A stretch of 64,000 bases of DNA, taken from contig NW_025062476.1 in assembly GCF_000002995.4 (NCBI RefSeq), positions 6,809,001 through 6,873,000 on the forward strand. Reading direction: 5' to 3'. A model generated the notes under the pieces. That model did not search any database. It was not told the DNA's origin and saw only the letters and a list, made by a program, of their open reading frames with translations. Position 1 is the first letter of the stretch. The number at the start of each line of letters is the position of its first letter. The position numbers and the translations under genes were made by a program. Origin of the DNA: Brugia malayi. Its lineage: Eukaryota; Nematoda; Chromadorea; Rhabditida; Onchocercidae. Of this stretch, positions 25,532 to 36,853 are shown one piece after another.

Positions 25532-28211
25532 TCAATGAGTAAATCAAGTTTGGCGCAAAGTTTAAGGCTTTGGTTCTGTTCCTGAACGGATGACAATTAT
25601 TCTATTTTTTCTTCTTCTCAGACAAAATTTCAAAAAGATCTACAAGATCCAGCAGAAATTGCTGAGATTTGAAAATTACCAATATTTGCAAAAAAGGTAT
25701 AAAAACTACTCAGAAAAAAAAAAATAGAATTGAGAATTACTAATAATAGACATTTACCAAATATGTTATTAGGTTAGATTTTATCAAGGTTTTAAGCATT
25801 TTAAACGTGATTGTAATTATTCAGATGAAACTAAAAAGAGATGAAAAAGACAAAGGCGCTTTTGGAAAACTTCACTTTATAAAAATTCTTGCGAAAGCAA
25901 CCATTTGAAAAAACAATTGGTATGAAAGGAATAACAGTGAAAAACAGTACTGATGCGGAGCACAAGTAGGTGGACATAAGGGTCAACGATACTTTCAGGT
26001 CAAATGTTATCTTTTGTTTTTTATTTTATGTTCCTTTTTTTCTTAATTAGAATTTAAATTGTGTCACACAGGTCTCAATTTCGTATCCCACTGCATTAGA
26101 TCAACTGATCAACCAATGTACGTTCATTCCATCTTCACAAAGTAGAAATTAAGAGTAAGAGAAGACAAATTGCAAGAGCGACCTACTTTGGTACTCTTAA
26201 AAAGACAAATGAACAACGTATTTCCATGATATCACTGCACAAATAAACTTTATGATGACACTCACTTATGAGGAGAGTTCCATATTTCAGTTTAATCCTA
26301 AACAGTGAATGAACTTAGTTTGATTTAGCTGTTAGTACGGTAAAATCTATTGTAGTTGTAAGAAATATATGTCATAAAGTCTTAAATATCTCACCTATTT
26401 CAAAAGTTTTCATCTAATAACAATTTTCAGAAATTCAACGTTATTTGAAGAACTATATTTGGCTTTATGATTGAAACGAAATATGGAGGAGCTTTCAGCA
26501 AAATTAATCTTTGTTCATTTCGAAAATTTGAATAAAGTAGCAAATTATTCAAATATTTTAATGCAAAATTTCATTATTATCGAATTTTTTTCAAAAAATC
26601 TTTCGTTTTCACATGAGCAAATTGTTGTCTTTGACTGCATTGTAACTAGTACGCTGTCGCCAAAATAATTTCATGACGGTGTCTGTGTTCAAACAATTAA
26701 AAATCTTCCAGATCAATGACAAATGCTCACTGTAAATTGATATAAGATCCCATCTACCATCCTCAAAAGAAGCAAATACTTCTTAACTGGCTAATTTCAA
26801 TGAATATTTAATGAAATTGTTTACTAGTATATCAATTATTTAGAATAACAAGAGGTATAATGAATAATATTCAATGAAAAAACACTGCTCCTCAAAATAA
26901 AAAGATCCACTCAAAAATATTACTTAAAATAAAAAGATCAGCGCAGACCTAATTTATTAATATGCTCCATTACAATACAATATCGAGGTCAATAAATCTG
27001 GACTTTATTGATATTTCATCACCTGGCTAAACCTGCACCGCTTAGCAACAGTCAACAAGAAGATTATTTCCAAATAAAATCTCGAGGTTCTTTGGATATT
27101 TGAATATGTAGAGTTGCTTATTGTCATAGTCCATGACTATATTAAACGTACATACAGCATTCACATTCTTACCAGTTACACATGAAATTTCTCAGATTCT
27201 CGTATCACAATCATAGGAACATTTTTGACACTTTTTCTCCAGCATTTCTCATAAACAGATCTCACTAAGTAGGTTTCAGGAATTCTGATGTGTTTTTCTT
27301 CTATGATATGATCTGCCTTTTCTATGACCAATGTTCGATGGATTCGATGTCTCAAGTTGAGGTGACATTCACTTCGATAATTTCACTCTCCATTTAATTC
27401 AACCTAAACTTTTGATTTCATATCATCTTACCATCTTAGTAAACGGTTTCAATTTGTTGCATTTAGATGTTAAAGAAAATTAATGTATCTTGTGGAGAGG
27501 CTCTTCGGAATTCCCAACATATCCATGGGGTGCGATAAAATCTTGTTTCAAATACTATGCGGAGGGTGGGTGTCTTTGATACCATACAATACAATAGGCG
27601 AGAGAATAGTAATATAAACCAAATGGAAGAAATGAAATTTGTAACAGAATAAAATGTCCGCTCAGAGGTTAGCAACAGTATCGGATAGTTATCCCAACAA
27701 ACACAATGGGTAACATTTTGTCATTAAGGAAGTAGAAAGGACGGAAGGTGCTATTAATGACTCCTTTTACTAATTCTAATCTTTTGATATTCTTTCTGAT
27801 CTGACCTCAATTAATGAATATTTCTTCCCAACATCATACTTTATTTAAATATTATAAATGTTATAACTTGAATTTTTATCCATTTTATTACAACTGAACA
27901 AATTAGCTTCATAAACTTGTTTAATCTCGTTCTTTCTATCATCATTCAGTCTTAACTTTTGGCCACATTTGGTCATTCTGGCCTTACTAGATTTGTGTTA
28001 TTTAAATTTACTGTTAAAATCATTCTGGCCTTACTAGATTTGTGTTATTTAAATTTACTGATAGAATCATTCTACAATTCTTAATATTAAATTAATCTTA
28101 TTACAGTGTCATTTTCTATGACTGATTTGGATTGGAAAATGAATTTAAATCGAAGCTAAAAAGGTTCAGTTTTGAATTATTTTTATTTTTATTTTCAGAT
28201 CAAATTTAATT
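25532..28211. promoter_or_regulatory. Shared upstream region of the two divergent collagen genes
   Basis: This 2.7-kb head-to-head interval must contain both promoters. I see no coding exons; the open frames at 26471-26668 and 27463-27675 lack splice context or family similarity. A 41-base direct duplication lies at its right end (27973-28060), about 150 bases before the second collagen start. No core promoter motif was clear enough to mark. Confidence 0.4.
27973..28060. repeat. 41-base direct duplication, period 47
   Basis: The 41-base segment starting TCATTCTGGCCTTACTAG occurs at 27973-28013 and again at 28020-28060 with no mismatch seen, separated by six bases. Confidence 0.9.
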
Positions 28212-29913
28212 ATGTCGATATCGACAAGGTGTAGGAAGGAAGATTTGGAACAGCAATATTTGCGCCGATTAGCAGTTCTTGCATGTGCATTCTCAACAGC
28301 AGCCATTATTGCTGCAGTAATTACTCTACCAACACTGCATTCTTATGTACAATCACTTCACAGCCACATCACCGATGAAACAGAATACTGCAAGGTGTGA
28401 AATTATTTTTTAAATTTTGCAATAACTGGTAAAAGCACGCCTCCCTACTCCATGTTGCATACAGATCTGTATATTAAGAGTATGCATCAGTAAGAGTTAA
28501 TACATCTGAATATTTGAAGTTGCTCTCATTCCTCTGCCGTAAGATTCAGGAACAATTCCACGTGTTCGTATTCGTTACCATGCGAGATTATGTTTCAATT
28601 ACTTAAAACAATCGTGTTAACCGCTTTGCTGACGAATCACTACTTTTAATCTTTTAGCTCTTTTATAATCACTGATTGATTTAACTATAACATATACGTC
28701 GAGAAATGTGCACGCTTCTTTGTAAAATTATGCAAAAGCTTGCATTCTGAGTAGTAATGGAATTGGAATTGCAGTCACGATCACGCAATATGCTTGCCGA
28801 AATGTCTGGATTACAATTGGCAAGTATGCGACGTTTAAAGCGAGAATGGATGTTTGGTCATTGGGTGCCAACCAATGAAAATAGTAATCAAGAGTATGAA
28901 CATGCCTCTGCTGCTGTGATCAATGCAGATTTGAATACTTGTTGCACTTGCAATCAGGTTAAGTTAAATTTCATTAAATTACAAAATTCTTAAATCACAC
29001 GAATTCATACCGACGAAGGAGACAAAATACTAAAAGCTCAAAATGAATTATATTTTATGACATTTTCATAATTTAGGGATCAGCAGGACCTGTCGGACCT
29101 GAAGGAGATCCTGGCAATGACGGAAAAGATGGAATCAATGGCAAAGATGGGAAAAATGGTGTTGACGGTCACGTAAAACCAGCAGTGCATGCCGATCTTT
29201 GTCTTATTTGTCCTCCAGGACGTCCTGGTATGTCTGGTAGCATGGGGCCAAAAGGTCCACCAGGACCAAAAGGTACATCAGGAGATCTACCCAAAGATGG
29301 AGTACGCGGTGAAACGGTACCAATAATAAACTTCCTTTTTCATGAAATGTGATCAATCTATGAAACGTTACAAAAAAAAAAAAAAAAAATATTGTTGCCA
29401 AGAAATCATACCAGTTAAATAATTTCAAATTTCTTATCATATCGATTGTTACATCTAAGTGCTGCTTTTTAGGGAACGGTAGGACAACCTGGAGCAATCG
29501 GAAAGCCTGGAAGAACTGGACCACCCGGAACTCGAGGAGCGCCGGGTCGTATCATCTACATGACTGGTTCACAAGGACCACCTGGTCTTCAAGGTCCACA
29601 AGGGCCACCTGGTCCTAAAGGTATTTCCGGACCAGATGGACAATCCTTTCCGGGACCTCCTGGACTGCCTGGAGAAACGGGACAACCAGGTCCAGAAGGA
29701 CGGCCTGGAAGAATAGGTCAACGTGGTACCCCAGGCGAACTTGGAGAACGCGGTACATGTAGACACTGTCCAAGTAAGTTTCACCTCATTTGATTTTCTT
29801 TAGCGTTTAGTCTTTTTAAATTACCAAAATTTTGTATCATCACAACTGAAAACTTCTGTAAGTAATAAATGAATTCTGTACTTTTAGTTCCAAGGATGCC
29901 TTCTGGATTCTAA
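28212..29913 (+). CDS. Cuticle collagen (paralogue of the 23.4-kb gene)
   Basis: Five exons (28212-28394, 28775-28957, 29077-29316, 29473-29773, 29888-29913) give 310 residues. The order matches the divergent neighbour: 61-residue first exon with [23 protein letters not shown] cleavage site at about 81-84 in a shared context (KREW.FG.W), TCCTCNQ cluster, Gly-X-Y block, LCLICPPGR, long Gly-X-Y block, CRHCP and the tail IPRMPSGF. Donors are GTGTGA, GTTAAG, GTACCA and GTAAGT. The second Gly-X-Y block has one clear interruption: a CCC codon (29290-29292) puts Pro where Gly is expected (GDL-PKD-GVR). Role as for its paralogue: an extracellular cuticle structural protein. The two differ mainly in the length of the non-collagenous spacers, so stage or layer may differ, but the sequence does not show this. 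Confidence 0.95.
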
Positions 29914-30031
29914 ATGTACCGAAGCTGTAATCAGCGTCATCGTTGCCAAACCAATGGCTGAAATACTCCAACATATTCCTTCTTCTGTAAATATTGTTGG
30001 TTTCTCGTGTTATTTGCATCATTATTATTCC

Positions 30032-30037
30032 AATAAA
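30032..30037 (+). terminator. Poly(A) signal AATAAA of the second collagen gene
   Basis: AATAAA lies about 120 bases after the collagen stop codon, a usual distance for nematode 3' UTRs. Confidence 0.55.
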
Positions 30038-30914
30038 CTGATTATTAAAGATGCTAAGGAAATTGCAGCGGCGTCGTTCGAAATAAAAAATGGCATGAAT
30101 GAGTGAGCACTACAGCGGAGCTTTCTTATCAGTAGCTATAGTTGATAATATTCGATGTCTTTAGGTTGGTCCAGAGATTGGTTACAATGAAAGTTTCAAA
30201 ACTGACCTAATAAGCGAGAAAATAATGATCGATAGCATTATTATGTAATAATTATTGCCTAAGGTCGCTACAATTATATTTCCTTATCTTCTACAGGGGA
30301 TGCCAACCGATTATTCATTCCTGCAATTATTGGCCCATATCTATTTCAGCTCTATTGTTCCGCAAACACCTATTACTTTGACTTTAACATTTGTAACTAA
30401 AAGATTTTACATTCATTAAGCAACTAAATACCAAATATCAGTGATATTATGTGATATAAAACTGAAACCATTTCACAGAATGTCATAAAGTATAGCGGGA
30501 GAAATTAAGAATTTTACAAAACTGGAATTTACAGAAGAGTTATTTTACTGAACAATTATTTTATATTCATAAACTCATAACATGTATTCTTGAAATAAAT
30601 AAAAAAAAAAAAAACTACCAACTGACAAAACTTATGAAAAAGCAAGCAAGCTTAAAGATTTCGCAATACGAAATCTTCGAAAACATATATGGTGTACACT
30701 GACATAGTTTTTTTTTTTTAGAAAAATAGAAATATAGAAAAAATAATTCGCAATAATCTTAGCTGTGACTTCACTTTCAATTAAAAATAACGTACCATCA
30801 AGAAAATGGTGAGACATATAAAGCTTCTTTGGTGCTCTAGCATAATTATAAAAGTAGTAAAATATAAAATTAAATCTAAAAATTGACCAAAAAATTTAGT
30901 ATAACATCATATAT
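30038..30914. other. Convergent intergenic region, no gene seen
   Basis: Between the second collagen (+) and the decarboxylase (-). AT-rich with A-tracts near 30600-30615 and a T-tract near 30710-30719. No exon chain found. Confidence 0.5.
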
Positions 30915-33900
30915 CTATCTGCTTTCCGCTAAGAATGGTCCAACGCCCACACAACTAAAAAAGATATCATTGACAACACCATCCAACGGTTCAATCTCGC
31001 TGTTCTCTTGGCCATCTATAGATTCGAATAACACCAGATTTTTCTGTTCTTCTTCCACCAAACTTCTCAAATTCCCATACTCAAATGCAGCAGGGTATTT
31101 TGCTACTCGTTCTACAAAATGGTTTGTTTTGAAAAAAAGTTTTCAGTATGAAATGTCATGACATCATAAAAATAAATAGTGAGTATTTTCTGCTATATGG
31201 ATACTTGACAAAAATGCCCATTACATACAAAACTTTTCATACAGCAAAATGATTCTAGGTAATTTAGATATAAAACAAAATTTCTTCTTTGTCGCATTGG
31301 TTTGACGACTCAAATTTCCGACATTTCTTACTTCATTAAACTGGGCTTTCTATAATGTCAAACTTAATCTACGCTTGACTTCCTCGCCAAATTTAGTCTT
31401 AATTTTATTTTTAGCATCATATGGCTTAAGTGTCATGCGCCGTTGAGAATAAAAATGTTCTAGCTATTCATTCGTAAGGTGCGGCGTAGTGAAGAGTGAA
31501 ATGAGGTTCAGTACATTCTATACCGACTATTTACAAAACCGAAAATTGGATTTGAAGTTTTTTTTTTTTTTTTTTGTAGTTAAAAATACACAAATGATGA
31601 GGCGGAAAATTACACACCTATGAGATCAGATCGTAATTTGCAATACTTATTGACAGCGGCCAGAATTAACGGCACGTTAACAGATTCCAAAAATAAACAG
31701 CAATTCGGACCAGCATCAAACGTATAAGCCACTTTCGTGTCTTTGCAGTGTCTATTCAGGGCATGAATAAGTTGCATAAGGTACCAAGAATTATCATTCA
31801 AGTACTGAAATTAATAAATTTTTTGAATTTTGAATGCTTCACATTACTATTCACTGTAATTATATGTAGAACTCGCTTAAAGTTTTATTCTTTTGATTAA
31901 TTTAATTAAGTGCTTAAAAACTTTGGTGCTAATGACCATAGTTAGAAAAATGATTTTAAATACAAAAATATTCAACTGAAAAAAATGCTCCTTGTATATT
32001 TTAGTTCTTGATCCAGTTTCGGACTTACAATATAGTTAAAATAGATTGCAAATCAATCAATTATTTTTTGAAGGTTACGATTCAAATCACTCAGGACTTA
32101 TTCATGCAGTGACAAACTTTAATTCCAGATTTGAAACCCTTTCTCGACTACCTCTTGATTCTACTTGCACCACCTTTGAAACTGTAATTAAAAAAATTTT
32201 CAAAAAATACCCTAAGGGATGGCATGGTATCCATACACAGGGCATGCAACTGTCCACTATCCGACATAATTACTTTTGCTAATTGCTCGAAATTCCTGTC
32301 ACGAAAAGCATTTCTTAACCTGTAATAACACTCTTGTTAAAATGTCTTCAATTAATAAAAATACAGTCAACCGGAATCGCCCATAAATATTGTTAAGATT
32401 TAAGCAACAATAAAGCTTTTCATACCAATGAAAAAATATTCGGAACATACTTCGTTATTTGTTCAGGCACAATATCCATCCTAGCTTGCAATAATTTTGA
32501 AGTTTTAACAGTTGATTGCATACCATTAGAACTACTAACTTTCTTTGTACCATGTGACGTTACCAAAATTAGTGACCTCAATGTGGGCCAATAATCTTCT
32601 GGGAAAACTGTCTGAAAAGATTTATTTGATGGGTTGGGAATTATAATATAGATCACATCTTTCATGTTGAATTATGCATTACTGGCGACTGTTCCTTAAA
32701 ATCTGCATTCCTAAACAAAAAGAAACCATGAAAAATTATAGAAATTGAAAGAAAAGAAGCAGACTTCACAGATGCAGTCAGTACCGTCTTCTGCAGTACC
32801 TGCCTTCCAATGTACAAGACCACTTAAGATACTCCGACATGCACTTCCAGAGCCTGAATAGTTATCCAGTCTCAATTCATTTTGTGAACACTTCAAAATC
32901 ACTATGGCAACCTTAAATTACCAAATATCATTTTAACCAGGATTAAATTCAAAATATTGTTTTAACAAAATTACATAAATATATTTATTCAGAGTACTCA
33001 GAGATACAGTTCAGACTGGAGAAAGAAAACAGCACAGCATGCTTACCCATCCTAGCAACACGAATAATATCGCTAATATTTAACTGGTAAATTTGCCCAA
33101 GACCATACGCAATAGCCGCAAAACCAGCCGCTGATGAAGCAAGCCCTGCTTCAATAGGAAAATTTGTTTCGGAGACAACCTGAAATAACCAAATATGAAC
33201 AATTTATTGAGCTAAAATTCCACCACGGAAAAAAAAACAAAACTTCTTGAAAAATCGTGAGGGCAAATAACATTTGTGTGTGTATGGCTGATCGTAATCA
33301 TAAGAATCTCAATTACAAAAATATGCACTCATATGCCTAAAATAATAATAAAGATAAAAGTGACTTCAAACTTGCTGAAATAATCATGCTTCTCTGATTT
33401 TCCTGCAGTTTCCGATATAATGGAGCGTTTCCGAATTAGCCTCCTTACTTCCTTAAATTAAATTTTCTTTTTTGTTTGTTTCCATAGCAAAAATATTTCA
33501 AAGCATTATGAACAGCAGGTACAATAAAAATAAACAATCTCACTTTAAAACATCGAAGAAACCCTGGATGCTTTGAAAGACACACATTTGAACCATTGAT
33601 TGAGACTGAATCTTTCTTAACCGATGCCCCTATTCGTACCCGTGTTTTTGCACACATATCATTGATAGAAAGCGAAATGGAATCATTCAGTGGAAGCATA
33701 AGGTCCTGGAAATCGATGAGACGTAAAGGTAACAATTTCTGTTACAAATGCACTACTTATTCTAAATTAATCAATCTTTTAGCCATCTAAAGACTGATTA
33801 GTACTGGTGAAAGGATTGCTAACGTTTTTTTGAGACTAAAAACTAGTGAACAGTTTATCTTGAACACTATCGCATTAAAAGATTTCTTTGTAATACCACT

Positions 33901-34011
33901 TTAAAGAAATACTTCATTTCTTTTGCCCCAATATTTGACCAGTGCGATATTGATTGGTGCTATGACTTTTACTTCCCGTACACGATCACTACTACCATCA
34001 TTTGAACTCAT
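30915..34011 (-). CDS. MVD: Diphosphomevalonate decarboxylase
   Basis: Nine exons (34011-33913, 33705-33544, 33451-33365, 33179-33047, 32853-32765, 32611-32451, 32319-32211, 31804-31618, 31111-30915) give 407 residues, close to the roughly 400 of animal enzymes. The enzyme converts mevalonate 5-diphosphate plus ATP to isopentenyl diphosphate, CO2, ADP and phosphate, the last step of the mevalonate pathway that feeds dolichol, ubiquinone side chains and protein prenylation. GHMP-kinase landmarks: PINIALVKYWGKRN near 19-32 (substrate Asn, Lys, Tyr), NFPIEAGLASSAAG near 122-135 (phosphate-binding loop), GSGSACRS at 161-168 (Arg contacting substrate) and KVAYTFDAGPN with the catalytic Asp near 310. 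The third exon starts at EVRRLIRKR, matching the EVRRL segment of the family; the nearer GCAG acceptor breaks the frame. It is head-to-head with the DNAJC9 gene. Confidence 0.95.
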
Positions 34012-34514
34012 CGAAATGAAAACTTGCACCTTAAGTATACAGTTACACCTTAAACAATAGTATTTATTTAAGAATGAATAAAGATAAAAAAAAAAGAAAA
34101 GAAAAGAAAAAACAAAACAAAGAATGCATCCATAATAAAAAGTACAAATGAAATGACCACCTAACTTTCTTAAACTCAATCGCCGTCTAAAGTTCACCTT
34201 TAACCCGTGAGGTTTCTTTCATTTTGCAGCAGTGGCATGCAACGAAGATAAAACATGGGAAGAGTTTTGCACAGATATTTTTCAAATAAGAGTGAGCAGT
34301 GTTGGGGTTACTCGTAGATGTTTAATTATTGGGCAAATATTTTAGCTTATTAAGTTAGGGGAACGATGAGTAGTCCAGAATTGTGTTAAACTCATTTAGC
34401 TTTCATTAATTCCATCTTGAAAGGAGTGAGTCACGTTGCATGCAATTCATCACTTTCATGTACCATTTTTGAAATGAATTGATAAGGAATTTCACGTGGA
34501 AAATTTGTGGAAAG
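34012..34514. promoter_or_regulatory. Bidirectional upstream region between MVD and DNAJC9
   Basis: Only 503 bases separate the two start codons of divergent housekeeping genes, so a shared promoter is likely (inference). It contains an A-rich AAAAG-type tract at 34085-34124 and no exon on either strand. Confidence 0.45.
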
Positions 34515-35868
34515 ATGTCATTTGTTACTGATGCAAAGCGTCTATTTGGTACGACAGATCTATATGAAATTTTGAACTTGAAAGGATCGAAGTTGAAACG
34601 AAAAGATTACAGCCAAGCAGAAAGTAACTCATTTCGTGATGAATATTTCACATAACTGACCGGATTTGCAGCATTTTGAGCTACTTTTGTTAGGAGTTTC
34701 TGTTGAACTATGTAGTGGTTTAATTTATTTTTTGTTATGCATTGACATCGAGTTCAAATGAGGAGGTAAATAGAAAATTCAGGAAAAAACATTTTTCAAA
34801 ACTGTTTCATATAAAGTTTATATTTTGGTTTAGGAGTTCATTTAAATCATACTTTTCATAGTTTCTGAATTTCTTTTAATTAGTTGTTTTCAGTTAAAAA
34901 GGCATTTTTCAAGCTCTCCTTGCAATTCCATCCTGATCGTTACAGTAATGAGGTGGAAAAGGTGGAAACAACAGCGAAGTTTCAGATTTTGAATCATGCA
35001 TACGCTGTTCTTAGCGATAAGCAGAAGAGAGCTATTTATGATGAAATGGGTAAGTGCCTTCTTGTTTTTTCATAATATTGTAATTCTCTATAGATCATCT
35101 TTCATTATAGGAATTACTGATGATACTGGAGTTTACGCTGATGATGTAGACTGGCTTGCTAGATGGCGAATGATGTTTAAAAAGATAACAAAGGAGGATA
35201 TCGACAATTTTGTTCGAAAATTCAGAGGTTTTAATATAGTTTTACGTCATCTTTTTCGTTCATCTGCGATGGAACAGTAGACATTAATGAGGTGAAATTA
35301 ATAGAGATGATAACGAGTGAAGTTATTTCAATGCAATGGAGAATATGAATCTTCCAATTGCAACAACGAAAAATACTTCAGACTCTGGCGAGGAACGTGA
35401 TGCAGTGAAAGAAGCTTACATAAAGTACAAGGGAGATATGGGAAAAATTCTGAATGATGTTATTGGTGTTACATACGAAGATGAAAGACGTTTGCACAAG
35501 ATGATAAGTGATATGATTGGATCCGGAGAATTGAAGGCAACGCGATATTTCGTTTCTGAGCCAGAAAAAAGAAAAGCTAAACGTCGTAAAGCAGCACGAC
35601 GTGAAGCAGAGGTGTACTTTGCGCTGTTTTCTCTTACCATCGCAAAAAAATGTAGTTCATATTAAATACCACTTTACTATTTTTCTTTAATTTTTTTTTT
35701 TTTTTTGAGGAAGCAGAGAAGATGTTGAAAGAGGTTCAAAGGAATGAAGGCGCTAAGGATCTCGTAGCTCTCATTCAAAATCGACAGCAAAAGAATATTG
35801 CATCGTTTAACGAACTTTGTGATTCCTTAGCTGTAAAATATGCGAAGAAACCGAGAAAAACAAAGTGA
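34515..35868 (+). CDS. DNAJC9: DnaJ (HSP40) protein, DNAJC9 type
   Basis: Exons 34515-34623, 34894-35049, 35111-35227, 35382-35611 and 35710-35868 encode 256 residues (human DNAJC9 has 260). The J domain starts at about residue 14 (TTDLYEIL) and has the HPD tripeptide at 49-51 in LQFHPDRY, followed by FQILNHAYAVLSDKQKRAIYDE. The DNAJC9-specific middle follows: DWLARWRMMFKKITKEDID, then KYKGDMGKILNDVIGVTYEDE, then a Lys/Arg-rich stretch (KRKAKRRKAARREAE) that could serve in nuclear localisation. DNAJC9 recruits HSP70 through its J domain and, in vertebrates, chaperones histones H3-H4 during nucleosome assembly (established knowledge; C. elegans relative dnj-23). The helix I-II linker carries extra basic residues (SKLKRKDYSQ) compared with the vertebrate protein. 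It may head a same-strand group with the next two genes. Confidence 0.95.
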
Positions 35869-36853
35869 TGAACATATATTTTTATCTGAAAAATAAGAGT
35901 TTTCTTCTTTCGACTATTTCCTGTCGTGGTTTTCACTTCTGTGGTATAAACATTAGCTATCATTAGACGAATCAAATTAATTCAGTTAATGTTCCCGTAA
36001 AATTTGGTGTACTGTATATCTGCGCATTTCATCATTGAGCTCGTATTCATATTTTTGAGTTATATGAACCGTATGCTGTTATCGCAGTCATATCGATATT
36101 TACTTAGATTAATTAGTAGATTGGTTTCCTTGAGATTTCTTTTCATAATATGTTCTACTTCATTAGAACTGTACATAATGATCATAGATTTTTCTTTGAT
36201 TTTTTGTTGATCGTATCTTAGCATATCTGATTCAGCAGAATTTTGGATGCTGAAATTAAAGGTTTTCATCAAATTATGCTAAATTGAAGAGATGCGATTG
36301 TATAAAAATGGTTTTACGCTCTGTAATGAAGATGTTTTTCACCTGTTTTTAATCTAATGCTACTTGTTAAAAAAAGAAAGAAGCGAAACTTCTGGGTATC
36401 TTTGGCTGACTCAAATATCGGTGAAATGAAAACTCAGAAGCATTAACGTAGGGAAGTGGTCACAAATAAGTCTTAAAGTTTTGTTGCAAGATGAGATGAT
36501 GGTAATATATGAGATCGAGTAAAGCTCATTATGTTTGTCCGTTTTACCTCTTTAATGTTTCCACCTGCACTTATCTATCATTCTGAATTCAAATTATAAG
36601 ACTGATGGTTTAAATCTTTGGTTTTCCTATCACTGATTGTTGTATGACGATTACTAAATGTCCTACTTCGCATGCATTGCCATAAAAATGCAATATGTTG
36701 TCAGGCGTTGATTCTGTCCACTGTATTTTCAGTTGGAGATTGACTAAAATTAATGCTGACTGTATTACTGAACTGCACTCGGTCGTTCTGTTCGAGTGAG
36801 AAATCCGTGTTTTGTCGAATTCTTTCGGACGTCTCGATGAATAAATCGGCGAT
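35869..36853. other. Intercistronic region DNAJC9 to GlcAT-I
   Basis: 985 bases without a supported exon. No clear acceptor lies directly before the next ATG, unlike the following junction. Confidence 0.45.

Noticed and set aside
27463..27675. 70-residue minus-strand open frame between the collagens
   Set aside because: No similarity, no acceptor or donor arrangement, and located in the expected promoter interval.
29204..29524. 106-residue minus-strand frame across the second collagen
   Set aside because: Antisense of Gly-X-Y repeats and a poly-A intron tract.
33365..33425. MVD exon starting at the nearer CTGCAG acceptor (ENQRSMI...)
   Set aside because: That frame gives no MVD similarity and needs an incompatible phase; the upstream TTTAAG acceptor restores the family EVRRL segment and an open frame.
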